Notes: a model not told the origin generated them from the letters alone. A stretch of DNA of 64,000 nt from Magnetococcales bacterium (GCA_015231915.1 JADGAR010000010.1:23629-87628), one strand, 5' to 3'. Counted from the stretch's first letter, positions 9,520-19,488 are shown. Numbers and translations are program-made.

Positions 9520-10958
9520 TTCGCCTCCTGCAACAGGTTGCGGCCTTGCAGATCGGCGACAATCTGGCATACCAGGGCCTGATAGATTTTGGCATCGCTC
9601 CAAACCGCCTGGAAATCGCCGCCGGCGGCCTTGGCGAGGGCATAATCCACGTCGCTCATCAGGCGCCGCTGCTCCCTGGCCTGGCGCTCGGCGATGCGCC
9701 GCGTCCGTTCGGCATCCAGGTCCTGCCAGTAGATCTCCTCGTAGGTGTTGAAGAGCGCCGCCAGCACCATGGCCGCCGGTTTTGTCTTGAGCACCGGCTG
9801 ACCGTTCTTTTCCGTCGTGGCGAAATCGTCGCGGGTCATGGAGCGCTCCAGTTTGTAGTAGGCGAAATCGACCAGCATCTTGCGGAACGGCGCGCCATAA
9901 CTGCCGCCCAGATCGAGCCGCTCGATGGCCTCGCTCATGAACGCGCGCAGCCGTTCCCGTTTCGCCACGCGCCCGCGGGCCTCGCTGGGCAGCCTGCTCT
10001 TCTGGAAATAGAAATCGGTGTAGAATTGACGGAACTGCTGTTCGTGCACCCGCTCGGCAAAGGCGTCCCAGTCGGCCTTGGCCGCCTGGGCGATGACCAG
10101 GGCGATGCCGGCGGCGTTGCTGTAGGCGCCGATCGCCTCGATGGCGGCCACTTGCGCTGCCTCCTTGAAGGCCCCGCTGGTGGCGGCTTCGGCCACCTGC
10201 AACACGCCCAAGGCTTTGCCGATGTTCTCCCCCATGGAACGCAGCATGGTTCCTGCAGGCGGATCGGCGTTGAGGCGCGATTTCTCGAATGCCTGCTGAA
10301 GATTGTCGAGCAGGTCCCCAGGCAGCTTCGCCCCGAAGCGCCCCCCCTCGCTGAGGGCATTCAGCCGATAGCGGGCGGGATCGACGCGCCACTCCTGGAT
10401 GGTGCGCAACGTTGCGCTCAACGACTTCTCCAGGCCGTTCACCAGCTTGTCGTAGAGTGTCTTGGAGGCCTTTTCCAGCAGGACATTGGCGATAAGGGTG
10501 CGTGCGGCCTGACCGTAGCTGTTCAGGTCGGCGTTGCACACCCCCTGGAAGGGGGGATAGCGCAATGGATAACTGGCCCCCCCGTGCTCGATGACGCCTT
10601 GACCGCCTCCATGCAACTTGCCGGTAAATGGAGATTTTTTGCCATCCTTGTCGGTATAGGTTCCGGTGAGCGCACCGCCGTCCCCGCCGGCGAAGTTGCC
10701 CGTGATCTTGTACTCCCCGCCGACCTTGATCCCGCTGACGTATTGACCGCTCAATCTGGTTTCCCAGCGGTGCAGCCCATGCACTGCGCCGCCGTTGACC
10801 GGAAACGTCATGCGGATGTCATCCATCCTGGTCTCGCCGGACTTTCTCTTCTCCTCCTTGTGGAAGGTGGCGATGCGGGTGTCGTCGTTGCCAGCGGCAT
10901 GGGCCGAAGCAAAGATCGGGAACAGGACGAACAGGCAGAAAAAAAAACGAATATACAT
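9516..10958 (-). CDS. Exported protein of unknown function
   Basis: I do not recognise this 480-residue protein. It begins with a clear signal peptide (MYIRFFFCLF..., cleavage near AHAAG, residue 22). Residues about 45-130 are glycine- and threonine-rich and look like beta structure (GNFAGGDGGALTGTYTDKDG). From about residue 140 onward it is mostly alpha-helical, with an alanine-rich stretch around 255-290 and a strongly charged C-terminal region. A lone cysteine sits in the middle (GVCNADLN). It is translationally coupled to the Sel1-repeat protein downstream and starts only 3 nt after comM. A periplasmic or surface complex with the Sel1 protein is a reasonable guess, no more. Confidence 0.7.
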   Translation of the reverse strand: MYIRFFFCLFVLFPIFASAHAAGNDDTRIATFHKEEKRKSGETRMDDIRMTFPVNGGAVHGLHRWETRLSGQYVSGIKVGGEYKITGNFAGGDGGALTGTYTDKDGKKSPFTGKLHGGGQGVIEHGGASYPLRYPPFQGVCNADLNSYGQAARTLIANVLLEKASKTLYDKLVNGLEKSLSATLRTIQEWRVDPARYRLNALSEGGRFGAKLPGDLLDNLQQAFEKSRLNADPPAGTMLRSMGENIGKALGVLQVAEAATSGAFKEAAQVAAIEAIGAYSNAAGIALVIAQAAKADWDAFAERVHEQQFRQFYTDFYFQKSRLPSEARGRVAKRERLRAFMSEAIERLDLGGSYGAPFRKMLVDFAYYKLERSMTRDDFATTEKNGQPVLKTKPAAMVLAALFNTYEEIYWQDLDAERTRRIAERQAREQRRLMSDVDYALAKAAGGDFQAVWSDAKIYQALVCQIVADLQGRNLLQEAK

Positions 10959-10961
10959 GGT

Positions 10962-12503
10962 TCATGAAATCCCTGGCAGCTTGCCGCCCACCCGAAACTG
11001 GATCGCCTCGGCGAGGTGACCGAAGCCGATGTTGTCGGCTCCCTCCAGGTCCGCGATGGTGCGAGCCACCCGGAGGATGCGGTTGTGGGCGCGGGCGGAA
11101 AAACCCAGACGACGACTGGCGGTCAGCAGCAGGGCCTGCCCGTCGCTGTCCAGAACCGTATGCGCAGCAAGGGCGCGGCCATCCAGGTGCGCGTTCAACA
11201 TGCCGGGGCCGTTGCGGGCCAACTGCCGCGTGCGCGCCTCGATGACCCGCGCACGCACCTCACCGGAGGACTCTCCGCCGGGCAGGGCGGTCAGGGTTTC
11301 GGGGGGGACCGGCGGGACCTCCACGTGCAGGTCGATCCGGTCCAGCAGCGGCCCCGAAAGACGCGAGGCATAACGCTCCACCTGGGCCGGGGAACAGCGA
11401 CACGACCGCTGCGGATTGCCCAAATGACCACAAGGACAGGGATTGCAGGCAGACACCAACTGAAAACGGGCCGGAAAACGGGTGGAATGGGCCGCACGGG
11501 CAATTCCCACATCCCCGGCCTCCAGCGGCTCCCGCAACGCCTCCAGGGCGTGACGGCCAAACTCCGGGATCTCGTCCAGAAACAGCACCCCGCGATGGGC
11601 CAGGCTCACCTCGCCGGGACGCGGCACCGACCCGCCGCCGATCAGGGCCACATCCGACGAGGTATGATGCGGGGTGCGAAACGGCCTTGTCCCCACCAGG
11701 GGATGGCCCCCATCCAGACGGCCCGCCACCGAATGGATGGCGGTCACCTCCAGGGCCTCTTCCAGGGTCAGGGGCGGCAGAATGCCGGGCAGGCAGCGGG
11801 CCAACAAGGTCTTGCCCGATCCGGGCGGGCCGCTCATGATGAGATTGTGTCCACCTGCCGCCGCCACTTCCAGCGCGCGCCGGGCATGCTCCTGGCCCTT
11901 GACATCCGCCAGATCCCGGATCCTGCCCCCCTCCTCCGGTCTGGCTGCGGCCAGCCAGCCTTTCCAGTCGGTATCCGGCACCGGTTCCAGCAGGGTCTCT
12001 CCCGTCAGATGGCGCATCAGGTCCAGCAACCTTTCCGGGGCCACCACCCGCACCCCGGCCAGGGATCCCTCGACCCCGTTGCCCACCGGCACGATCAGTT
12101 CCCGCAGTCCAAGGTCACGGGCGTGCAAGGCGGCGGGCAGACAGCCGGGCACCGGCTTGAGCCGCCCATCCAGGGAGAGTTCCCCCAGAAACAGCCGCCC
12201 CTGCAACGCGGTCTGGGGCAATTTTTCCATGGCCACCAACAATCCCATGGCCATGGGCAGGTCGTAGCCGCTTCCCTCTTTCGGCAGATGGGCCGGGGCC
12301 AGATTGATGGTGATGCGCCGCGACGGCAACTGCACCCCGGAGTTCTTCAACGCCGCCCGCACCCGGTCCTTGGCCTCCCGCACCGCCCCGTCCGGCAGGC
12401 CCACCATGTTCAACATGGGCAACCCCCGCCCCAGGTCCACCTCCACCTCGACCGGAATGGCCCGGATCCCGTCCAGGGCGATGGTATCGACGCGGGCGAG
12501 CAT
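10962..12503 (-). CDS. comM: YifB/ComM family Mg-chelatase-like AAA+ ATPase
   Basis: AAA+ ATPase of the ComM/YifB family, a hexameric branch-migration helicase that helps integrate DNA during natural transformation in Vibrio; in non-competent bacteria its role is less clear. The N-terminal Lon-protease-like fold includes GLPDGAVREAKDRVRAAL and the segment GSGYDLPMAMG. Walker A is GPPGSGKTLLAR (about residues 225-236) and Walker B is GVLFLDEIPEF. A cysteine cluster CNPCPCGH...CRC lies in the middle and the Mg-chelatase C-terminal helical domain ends the protein. The length of 513 residues is typical. It follows the aldehyde dehydrogenase by 15 nt on the same strand. Confidence 0.93.
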   Translation of the reverse strand: MLARVDTIALDGIRAIPVEVEVDLGRGLPMLNMVGLPDGAVREAKDRVRAALKNSGVQLPSRRITINLAPAHLPKEGSGYDLPMAMGLLVAMEKLPQTALQGRLFLGELSLDGRLKPVPGCLPAALHARDLGLRELIVPVGNGVEGSLAGVRVVAPERLLDLMRHLTGETLLEPVPDTDWKGWLAAARPEEGGRIRDLADVKGQEHARRALEVAAAGGHNLIMSGPPGSGKTLLARCLPGILPPLTLEEALEVTAIHSVAGRLDGGHPLVGTRPFRTPHHTSSDVALIGGGSVPRPGEVSLAHRGVLFLDEIPEFGRHALEALREPLEAGDVGIARAAHSTRFPARFQLVSACNPCPCGHLGNPQRSCRCSPAQVERYASRLSGPLLDRIDLHVEVPPVPPETLTALPGGESSGEVRARVIEARTRQLARNGPGMLNAHLDGRALAAHTVLDSDGQALLLTASRRLGFSARAHNRILRVARTIADLEGADNIGFGHLAEAIQFRVGGKLPGIS

Positions 12504-12518
12504 GAGCGATGCTCCCCG

Positions 12519-13961
12519 TCACACCCGATACACCAGCACCCTCTCCTCCAGCATGTCCCGCATGGCGTACCGCACCCCTTCGCGACCCAGACCGGAATCC
12601 TTCACCCCGCCATACGGCATGCTGTCAACCCGCAGCGACGGGACATCGTTGTGGATCACCCCGCCCACCTCCAGCGCGTCGAAGGCCTTCATCACCATGC
12701 CGAAATCGTTGGTGAAAATCCCGCACTGCAAACCGAAACGCGAATCGTTCGCCCGCTCGAAGGCCTCCTCCATGGACTCCACCGCAGAAAGCACCACCAC
12801 CGGGCCGAATGCCTCGTCCGCCACCACCTGACAACCGGGATCCACCTCCTCCAGAATGGTCGCCGTCAGGCAGTTCCCCTGTCCCAGCGCCGGGACCTCG
12901 TTGCCGGTGAGCAGGCTGGCGCCCTTGTCCATGGCCTCCTGGACCCAGTTCTGCAGGCGCTCCCGATTGCCCCGGTCGATCACCGGACCCAGGGTGGTGC
13001 CCTCGTCCAAAGGATCCCCCGGACGCAGCGCCCGCGCCGCCTTGACGAAACGGGCGCGAAACTCGCCGATGATCTCCTGATGCACAAAAATCCGCTGCAC
13101 CGAAATGCACACCTGGCCGCACTGGTAAAACGCCCCCAGAATCGCCCGCTTGATCAGCCAATCCCAGTCCCGCACGTCCTTGTCCACGATCAGACCGGCG
13201 TTGCCGCCCAATTCCAGCACCACCTTCTTGCGGCCCGCCTGCTGTTTCATCTTCCAGCCCACCTCAGGAGAACCGGTGAAAGAAAGCAGCTTGATCCGGT
13301 CGTCCTCCACCAGCATCTGACCGGCCTTGCGGTCGCAGGGGAGCACCGAAAAGGCCTCCACCGGCCATCCCGACTCCTGGATGATGCTGGCCAGCATCAA
13401 CGCCGTCACCGGGGTCTTGGAGGCGGGTTTCAGCACCATCGGGCACCCCACGGCCATGGCCGGGGCGATCTTGTGGATGGCCAGATTGAGCGGAAAATTG
13501 AACGGCGCCACCCCGGCCACCACTCCCACCGGATAATGGCGCACCAGCGCCCGACGCCCCGCACCCATGGGATTGATCCCGAGATCGTAGGCCTCCCCGT
13601 AAAGCCGGGTGGCCTCGCCCACCGCGATGTCGAAGGTGGCCGCCGCCCGATCCAACTCCAGGCGGGATTCGCCGATGGTCTTGCCGTTCTCCTGGGACAG
13701 CACCCGCGCGAACTCCTCGCGGCGCTCCATCAGCCGGTCCCGCACGAAAGCCAGTGCCGAGGCCCGCTGCCACGGTTCCATGCGGCGGGTCTGGTTCAGG
13801 GCCGCCACCGATGCATCCAGCGCCTCGTCGATCTCCTTGGGGCCGCACAGGGCCACGTTGGCGACCAGTTGTCCATTATAGGGATTGATCACCTCCAGGG
13901 TTTCCGGGGTATCGATCCATCTCCCGGCCAGATAGGCCTTGCGTTTCACGGTGGCATTCAT
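12519..13961 (-). CDS. NAD(P)-dependent aldehyde dehydrogenase
   Basis: ALDH-superfamily enzyme oxidising an aldehyde to its acid with NAD(P)+. All catalytic elements are present: the asparagine of PFNFPLN, the general-base glutamate in LELGGN, and the nucleophilic cysteine in GQVCISVQR. FTGSPEVG is the cofactor-binding glycine motif and EAFGPVV the conserved late motif. At 480 residues it is full length. It resembles the phosphorylating/non-phosphorylating GAPN-like and lactaldehyde-dehydrogenase-like subgroup, but I cannot name the substrate. It is between comM and ubiK on the same strand, with gaps of 13-15 nt. Confidence 0.92.
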   Translation of the reverse strand: MNATVKRKAYLAGRWIDTPETLEVINPYNGQLVANVALCGPKEIDEALDASVAALNQTRRMEPWQRASALAFVRDRLMERREEFARVLSQENGKTIGESRLELDRAAATFDIAVGEATRLYGEAYDLGINPMGAGRRALVRHYPVGVVAGVAPFNFPLNLAIHKIAPAMAVGCPMVLKPASKTPVTALMLASIIQESGWPVEAFSVLPCDRKAGQMLVEDDRIKLLSFTGSPEVGWKMKQQAGRKKVVLELGGNAGLIVDKDVRDWDWLIKRAILGAFYQCGQVCISVQRIFVHQEIIGEFRARFVKAARALRPGDPLDEGTTLGPVIDRGNRERLQNWVQEAMDKGASLLTGNEVPALGQGNCLTATILEEVDPGCQVVADEAFGPVVVLSAVESMEEAFERANDSRFGLQCGIFTNDFGMVMKAFDALEVGGVIHNDVPSLRVDSMPYGGVKDSGLGREGVRYAMRDMLEERVLVYRV

Positions 13962-13974
13962 CGCTCGCGTTTCC

Positions 13975-14241
13975 TTATTTCGGGTTGTCGCTCATCCGCG
14001 CCAGGGCCTCTTCCAGTTCGTTCAGCCGCTTTTCCAGGGCGTCCGCCTTGATGCGGGTGTTGCTCAGGAGTTCGTTGACCACGTCGAACTCCTCGCGGGT
14101 CACCAGGTCGAAATGTTCCACCCCTTCCCGCACAATGTCGTGAATCTTGCGTTTCAGTTCCTCGCGGGTCTCCCCCATCTTGCCGAACACCCCCAGGACA
14201 TTCTGGGTGATCTGATCCAGAATCGCATTGTCGATTTGCAT
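13975..14241 (-). CDS. ubiK: Ubiquinone biosynthesis accessory factor UbiK (YqiC/BMFP family)
   Basis: An 88-residue coiled-coil protein of the UbiK/YqiC (BMFP domain) family. In E. coli UbiK forms a membrane-binding coiled coil with UbiJ and supports ubiquinone biosynthesis. The N-terminal half carries the conserved segment ending in the LVTREEFDVV motif. The C-terminal half is a heptad-rich helix (ALEKRLNELEEAL). A strong GGAGT ribosome-binding site lies 8-9 nt before the ATG. Its position directly downstream of ubiV and ubiU strengthens the ubiquinone assignment. Confidence 0.88.
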   Translation of the reverse strand: MQIDNAILDQITQNVLGVFGKMGETREELKRKIHDIVREGVEHFDLVTREEFDVVNELLSNTRIKADALEKRLNELEEALARMSDNPK

Positions 14242-14275
14242 TTTTTGTTACTCCTTTCAACTAGGGTCGATCCGG

Positions 14276-15181
14276 TCAACCGGCATGAAACCGCATGCCG
14301 GGCAACCCGTGAAAATAACCATTGCAGAACGGCTCGCCGTGATTGCACTCCTGAAGCCTGGCCAGGGCCTCGGCCCCGTCGATGCGCCCGGTCAGGCGTT
14401 CGTGCCAGACGGCGACGATTTCCGCCATCCGGGTGCTTTGCGGGGACAGCCGCACCAGATGCACCCCCATCTCCGCCAGCAGGGGGACCTCGCCGATCAG
14501 GGTATGGACCTTCTCCGACATGGTCTGCACCCCATTGATCGACAACAACCCCTCCCCCTCCTGGGTGCGGGTGATCATCCCGTCGGGAAAATCGCCGCAC
14601 TTGTATTGACAATTGGCCTTGGAAATCCGGAAGGCGCGAGCGGTATAGCAGCGGGCGGAGAAGGTCAACGGCAGGCGACCATGGGCAAACACCTCGAATT
14701 CCACCGGATGCGCCCGTTCGGCACGGATGATCCCGGCGATGGCCTCGCCGGAAAGCTCCACCGGAAACACCACCCGCTCCACCCCGACCTCCCGCAGGAA
14801 GGCCAGGGTCTCGGCATTGTAAACGTTGACATGCGGTCCGGCCACCAGGCGATGCCCCTCGCCGAGACCGATGCCGGCCATGTCGTTGGCCTCGATGCGC
14901 ACCCCAAGCTCCGCCGCCCTCGCCACGAAGCCGCGCAACTCCGCCTGTTCCTCGTCGTCCATCACCAGTCCCAGCGTGGAAATCACGATCTCCTTGCCGG
15001 AAGGGAGCAGTTCCTGCGCCAGGGTGGTCAATTCGTCCGGGGTGAAATGGAGCCGCTTGGAACAGACCACCTCGCCCAGGTGGATCACGTCGGCGGGGGT
15101 CTCGAAGGCCATGCGGCGATGAAAATCCCGCAAGGCCGCCTTGCCCCACTCGAACAGGACGGGACCGATGGAAATCTTCAT
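14276..15181 (-). CDS. ubiV: O2-independent ubiquinone hydroxylation protein UbiV (U32 family)
   Basis: U32-peptidase-family iron-sulfur protein that, with UbiU and UbiT, lets E. coli hydroxylate the ubiquinone ring without oxygen. The 301-residue length matches. Cysteines at about 40 (EVVCSKR), 178 (SARCYTAR), 191 and 195 (NCQYKCGD) are the four expected 4Fe-4S ligands. The start codon overlaps the ubiU stop as TAATG, so the two are translationally coupled, as expected for a heterodimer. UbiT (an SCP2 lipid-binding protein) is not in this window. Confidence 0.92.
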   Translation of the reverse strand: MKISIGPVLFEWGKAALRDFHRRMAFETPADVIHLGEVVCSKRLHFTPDELTTLAQELLPSGKEIVISTLGLVMDDEEQAELRGFVARAAELGVRIEANDMAGIGLGEGHRLVAGPHVNVYNAETLAFLREVGVERVVFPVELSGEAIAGIIRAERAHPVEFEVFAHGRLPLTFSARCYTARAFRISKANCQYKCGDFPDGMITRTQEGEGLLSINGVQTMSEKVHTLIGEVPLLAEMGVHLVRLSPQSTRMAEIVAVWHERLTGRIDGAEALARLQECNHGEPFCNGYFHGLPGMRFHAG

Positions 15182-16185
15182 TATTGCCAACTCTCTTCGT
15201 AGGTGCCGAGGGTGTGGGTGGTCCCCTCGGAGGTGGCGTTCAGGGCGCGCTGCCAGCTCCCCTTGGCCCGATAGGCGGACGGGTCCGCGTAATAGGCGTC
15301 CACCGCCTGGCGCAGGATCCGCGTGACGGTCCCCACATAGGACTTGGTGCGCTGGCGGCCCTCGATCTTGAGGGAGGCGACTCCGGCGTCGATGACCTGG
15401 GGCAGAATTTCCAGGATATTGAGGGAACCCGGCTCCTCCATGACGTGATAGACCCGGTCGTTGGCCTGGAAACACCCCTTGCAGATGGTGGGATAGGCCG
15501 CCTCCTGGCCCTGATCGTACTCGGCGATCAGGACGCCGCCCAGGCGGGTGCGCAGCTTCTCCCCGTGGTTTTCGAAGCGCACCGCCCGCGCCGGGGAACA
15601 GACCCCCTCGATGTTGGGGGAGACCCCGGTGACGAACGAGGAGAGATGACAGCGCCCTTCCGCCATGACGCACAAGCCGCCGAAGGCGAACACCTCCAGT
15701 TCCACATCGACTTGCGCGTGCAGTTGCCGGATTTCCGGCGCGGTCAGCACCCTGGGCAGGATCACCCGGCGGATCTGAAAATGACGCTGAAAGAACCGAA
15801 TCGCCTCGGCATTGCTGGCCGATGCCTGCACCGACAGGTGAATGGGGAGTTGGGGATGGCGCTCCTTGCAGTATTTCATCACCGCGAGGTTGGCCAGGAT
15901 GATGGCGTCGGCCCCCAGGCGGGCGGCCACATCCACCGCATGATACCAGGGGCCGGGGTCATCCACCTTGGGAAAGGTGTTGAGCACCACATTGGCCTTC
16001 GCCCCGTGCCTCCGGGCATAGGCGATCCCTTGAGCCGCCTCGCTTTCGGTGAAATTCAGCCCCTCGAAGTTGCGGGCGTTGGTGGCGTCGCGAAACCCGA
16101 AATAGACCGCGTCGGCGCCGTTGTCCACCGCAGCCCTGAGCGACGGGAGATTGCCCGCCGGTGCCAATACTTCCACTTTTTTCAT
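15181..16185 (-). CDS. ubiU: O2-independent ubiquinone hydroxylation protein UbiU (U32 family)
   Basis: Partner of UbiV in anaerobic ubiquinone ring hydroxylation. The N-terminal LAPAGNLPSLRAAVDNGAD motif is diagnostic of U32 proteins. Cysteines at 172, 179, 196 and 235 sit three residues later than the E. coli UbiU cluster ligands (169, 176, 193, 232), so the 4Fe-4S site is intact. An extra cysteine (238) lies nearby. The ATG at 16185 fits the family start; an ATG two codons upstream (16191) is also possible. The length is 334 residues. It starts 67 nt after the end of the CHASE-domain kinase. Confidence 0.93.
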   Translation of the reverse strand: MKKVEVLAPAGNLPSLRAAVDNGADAVYFGFRDATNARNFEGLNFTESEAAQGIAYARRHGAKANVVLNTFPKVDDPGPWYHAVDVAARLGADAIILANLAVMKYCKERHPQLPIHLSVQASASNAEAIRFFQRHFQIRRVILPRVLTAPEIRQLHAQVDVELEVFAFGGLCVMAEGRCHLSSFVTGVSPNIEGVCSPARAVRFENHGEKLRTRLGGVLIAEYDQGQEAAYPTICKGCFQANDRVYHVMEEPGSLNILEILPQVIDAGVASLKIEGRQRTKSYVGTVTRILRQAVDAYYADPSAYRAKGSWQRALNATSEGTTHTLGTYEESWQ

Positions 16186-16252
16186 GACCATGCCCGTTCG
16201 CGCCAATCGAAGATCGCATCCTTGGGGATGCCGCTTTCGTTGCAGTGTAGCA

Positions 16253-18775
16253 TCAAAGACGGGCCGTGGGAACCTCCGGCAGCCATGCCCGCAAGGTCTC
16301 CTCCAGTTGGGCGAGGGTGGCGGGTTTGCCGAGAAAATCCGACATCCCGGCCCGCAGGCAGGCATCCCGATCCGTGGCGGTGGCCAGTGCGGTCAGGGCG
16401 ATCACCGGCAGGACGGGACGACCCAGTTCCCGCTCCCTGGCGCGCCAGCGGGAGGCGGCGGAGGGGCCATCCAGCACGGGCATGTGGCAATCCATGAACA
16501 CCATCTCGAAGCGGTCGTTTTCCAGCATTGCCAGCGCCTCCTCGCCATTGACGGCCACGCTGACCGTCACGCCGCAGCGGGTCAGCATCCCCTTCAGCAC
16601 CACCTGATTGAGGGGATCGTCCTCCACCAGGAGCACACGGGCATTGCGGACCTGCCCGGTCGGCACGGTGACCGGCGCCGGGAGGAGATCCATTGGCCCT
16701 TTCGGCAATGCAAAGGGAATCCGCAGACAAAACGTGCTCCCCTGGCCCGGCTGGCTGGTCACCTGAATGGTTCCGCCCATCAACTCGGTCAAGCGCCTGG
16801 TGATGGAGAGGCCCAGTCCGGTCCCGCCGAAACGGCGGGTGGTGGTGCTGTCCGCCTGGGTGAAGGGCTGAAACAGAAAGGCGATCCGTTCCGGCGCCAT
16901 GCCCACCCCGGTGTCGCGCACTTCCAGACGCAATTCGTGGCGTTCGCCATCCATGCGGGTCTCCACCTCCAGGACCACCCCACCGGTGGCAGTGAACTTG
17001 ACGGCATTGCCCAGCAGGTTGGTCAGGATCTGATTCAACCGGTGAGGATCCCCCCGCACCCGGCGCAGGGTGCCGGGCATGAGCCGCTTTTCCAGTGTCA
17101 GGCCCTTCTGACGCGCCAGTTCCCCGAACATCGCCGCCAGGGTATCCACCAGGGGATGGAGTTCGAAGTCCACCTCCTCCAGTTCCAGCTTGCCGGCCTC
17201 GATCTTGGAAAAATCAAGGATATTATTGATAATAAACAATAAATTCTTGCCTGACTCCGCAATCACCCGCAACTGCTCCCGCTGCTCCGGAAGCAAAGGC
17301 GAGGTCGTCAGCAGTTCGGTCATACCCAGAATGCCGTTGAGAGGGGTACGGATCTCATGGCTCATGGTGGCCAAAAAGACGCTCTTGGCCTGATTGGCCC
17401 TGGCTTCGGTCTCCCTGGCCAACTGGAGTTCGTGCAACAGACGCTTCCAGCCCGAAACATCGCGAATGATGCAGGTGAAAAAGCGCCGATCCCCCGCCAT
17501 CCAGGCCGCGCCGGTCATCTCCAGCGGCACCGTGGCGCCGTCCTTGCGCCGTCCGGTGCGCTCCTTGCGCGTGACGCAGGGGAGCGCCTCCTGCCCTTCC
17601 TCCGGGATCACCTCTGTGATGGGGCGACCGATCATCTCCTCCGGTCCATGGCCGAAGATGAGTTGCGCACCCTTGTTCCAGGCATGCACGATCCGCTGCG
17701 TATCGAAGATGACGATCCCGTCCTGGGCCGATTCGGTGACCGACCGGTACCGCTGCTCGCTCTCCTTCAATTGCTGAAAATGGCTCTGACTCTCCTGCAA
17801 CGCCGCGACCCGCTCCTCGGCCAGCCTGCGCAACCGCAAGGCATTGCGCAAATAATGGTGCAGAGAAAAAGTGCTGACGATGGTCACGAGCATGCCCAGC
17901 GCCAGGATGGCGAACGGATACCATTGCTGAAAACGGGAGTAGTCGGCGAGGCTCCAGGGGAGCATCATCAGGTGGAACTCCCGATGACCCAACCGCAACA
18001 ATTTGGAAAAATGCGCCTGGCCGCGCAGGGCGGGTTCGTTCAATGCATCCTCGTCCGGAAGCACGGGACGCATGCGGGAGAAGTGCCTGTAGATGACCTG
18101 TCGCCGCCCGTTGTCCAGGTTGCCGAACAGGAGGATATCGATCCCGGAGGGATTCGGGAAGGCCTGCTGGAGGTAATGTTCCAGGATGAACCAGATCTCG
18201 GCCCGCCCGCGCACCAGGCCGATCAACTCCCGGTCCCGGACAACCGGCAGGAGGATATCCAGGTCATAGGGATGGTGGTCGTCCCCCGCGCTGTCGGCAT
18301 GGGTATGCACCATGACCCGCGGCTGGCCATCTTCCTGCATCTGACGAATGGCCCCGGAAAGGGTTTCCCGGATCTCCTCGTCCGGACTCATGGGGTACAA
18401 GGCCTCCATGGCGGGAAAGGAGAAGCCGAGGGCGAAGCCGTCCAAACCCAACGCATTTGCCGGGACATCCCGGCGGCGCGGCAGCCATTGCACGGCAAAG
18501 GCGCGGTCCTTGTACTCGAGGATACGTTCGATGAATTGAAAATACGCCTGCCGATCCACCGTTCCGGAAACCTCGAACAGCCCCTGCACGGCCTTCAGAT
18601 CGTCCATGCGCCGGGCCAATCCCAGTTCGAGGGAGTTGGCATAGTTGGAGGCATCCTTGACGAACTGCTTTTGCGATGACAAAACAATCAGCTGCTGCAT
18701 CCCCCATGCGAGCAGCAACGAACAGAGGGCGCCGAACGAAAAGAGCGTGAGGACGATGAGGGATCTTTTGTTCAT
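16253..18775 (-). CDS. Hybrid sensor histidine kinase: TM-CHASE-TM-PAS-HisKA-HATPase-REC
   Basis: Membrane sensor kinase of 840 residues. Transmembrane helices at about 7-29 and 285-307 flank a periplasmic CHASE sensor. A PAS domain follows (about 340-450). The HisKA box [13 protein letters not shown] has its phosphoacceptor histidine near 474. The ATPase domain shows the N box (NLLGNAVKF) and GGTGLGLSI, and a receiver domain has its aspartate in MDCHMP near 761. The receiver is attached, so signal would leave by a separate Hpt protein, which is not adjacent. I chose the ATG at 18775 over a TTG one codon upstream. It sits between ubiX and ubiU, which raises the possibility of linked regulation, but no output domain shows it. 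CHASE ligands vary widely and the signal here is unknown. Confidence 0.9.
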   Translation of the reverse strand: MNKRSLIVLTLFSFGALCSLLLAWGMQQLIVLSSQKQFVKDASNYANSLELGLARRMDDLKAVQGLFEVSGTVDRQAYFQFIERILEYKDRAFAVQWLPRRRDVPANALGLDGFALGFSFPAMEALYPMSPDEEIRETLSGAIRQMQEDGQPRVMVHTHADSAGDDHHPYDLDILLPVVRDRELIGLVRGRAEIWFILEHYLQQAFPNPSGIDILLFGNLDNGRRQVIYRHFSRMRPVLPDEDALNEPALRGQAHFSKLLRLGHREFHLMMLPWSLADYSRFQQWYPFAILALGMLVTIVSTFSLHHYLRNALRLRRLAEERVAALQESQSHFQQLKESEQRYRSVTESAQDGIVIFDTQRIVHAWNKGAQLIFGHGPEEMIGRPITEVIPEEGQEALPCVTRKERTGRRKDGATVPLEMTGAAWMAGDRRFFTCIIRDVSGWKRLLHELQLARETEARANQAKSVFLATMSHEIRTPLNGILGMTELLTTSPLLPEQREQLRVIAESGKNLLFIINNILDFSKIEAGKLELEEVDFELHPLVDTLAAMFGELARQKGLTLEKRLMPGTLRRVRGDPHRLNQILTNLLGNAVKFTATGGVVLEVETRMDGERHELRLEVRDTGVGMAPERIAFLFQPFTQADSTTTRRFGGTGLGLSITRRLTELMGGTIQVTSQPGQGSTFCLRIPFALPKGPMDLLPAPVTVPTGQVRNARVLLVEDDPLNQVVLKGMLTRCGVTVSVAVNGEEALAMLENDRFEMVFMDCHMPVLDGPSAASRWRARERELGRPVLPVIALTALATATDRDACLRAGMSDFLGKPATLAQLEETLRAWLPEVPTARL

Positions 18776-18885
18776 CAAGACATGAACGACCTTTCATCCA
18801 TCAATGAATGCATGCGCAGAAAAAAATTCTATATATCAATATAAACACGCCAGGACACGGCAATGCAAGCAAAATAAATCCCGCC

Positions 18886-19488
18886 TCAGAATCCTCCGGC
18901 CAGACGGTCCAGAATGCGCTCCACCAGAAAATCGATCAGGTGGTCCAGGGTGGAGGCGCCCTGATAGAAACCGGGGGCGGCGGGGAGGATCACGGCCCCG
19001 CTTCTGGCCAGGCGGAGCATGTTTTCCAGGTGGATGACCGACAGCGGGGTTTCGCGCGGCACCAGAATCAGGGGCCAGCGCTCCTTGAGGGCCACGTCCG
19101 CCGCCCGTTCGATGAGGTTGTCGGAGAGTCCCCCGGCCACGGCGGCCAGGGTGCCCATGGAGCAGGGGCAGATCACCATGGCGCGCGCCCCCCGGGAGCC
19201 GGAGGCCATGGGGGCGTCCCAGTCGCGCAGGGCATGATGGGTCAGGGCATCAATGGCCGCCTCCGGCAAGGTGGCGCAATACGCGCCGATGGCCCGCGCC
19301 ACCTGCTGGCCGTCGCCGGTCAAGGTCAGGCCGCACTCCTGGGCGATGACGACACGGCCCGCGTCCGAAAGGAGGAGATCGACGCTGCGGCCCTGCCCGA
19401 GCAGGCGTTCGAGCAGCCGCAAACCGTAACGGGCGCCGGAGGCGCCGGTGATGGCCAGGGTGACTGGCAAAAGAGGTATCGCTTTCAT
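18886..19488 (-). CDS. ubiX: Flavin prenyltransferase UbiX
   Basis: Makes prenylated FMN, the cofactor for UbiD-type decarboxylation in ubiquinone synthesis. The 200-residue flavoprotein shows the N-terminal FMN-binding ITGASGARYGLRLLE, the central CPCSMGTLAAVAGGLSDNLIERAADV segment (shown here in parts: CPCSMGTLAA and GLSDNLIERAADV), PRETPLS, and PGFYQ near the C-terminus. All are UbiX hallmarks. No ubiD is seen in the window. It is divergent from the acetolactate-synthase-like gene, with about 68 nt between starts where both promoters must lie. It heads the minus-strand run that contains ubiU, ubiV and ubiK. Confidence 0.95.
   Translation of the reverse strand: MKAIPLLPVTLAITGASGARYGLRLLERLLGQGRSVDLLLSDAGRVVIAQECGLTLTGDGQQVARAIGAYCATLPEAAIDALTHHALRDWDAPMASGSRGARAMVICPCSMGTLAAVAGGLSDNLIERAADVALKERWPLILVPRETPLSVIHLENMLRLARSGAVILPAAPGFYQGASTLDHLIDFLVERILDRLAGGF

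Noticed and set aside
11016..14051. Very long plus-strand frame opposite comM, the aldehyde dehydrogenase and ubiK
   Set aside because: Histidine-, arginine- and glutamine-rich low-complexity translation with no recognisable domain; the other strand encodes well-supported enzymes with active sites.
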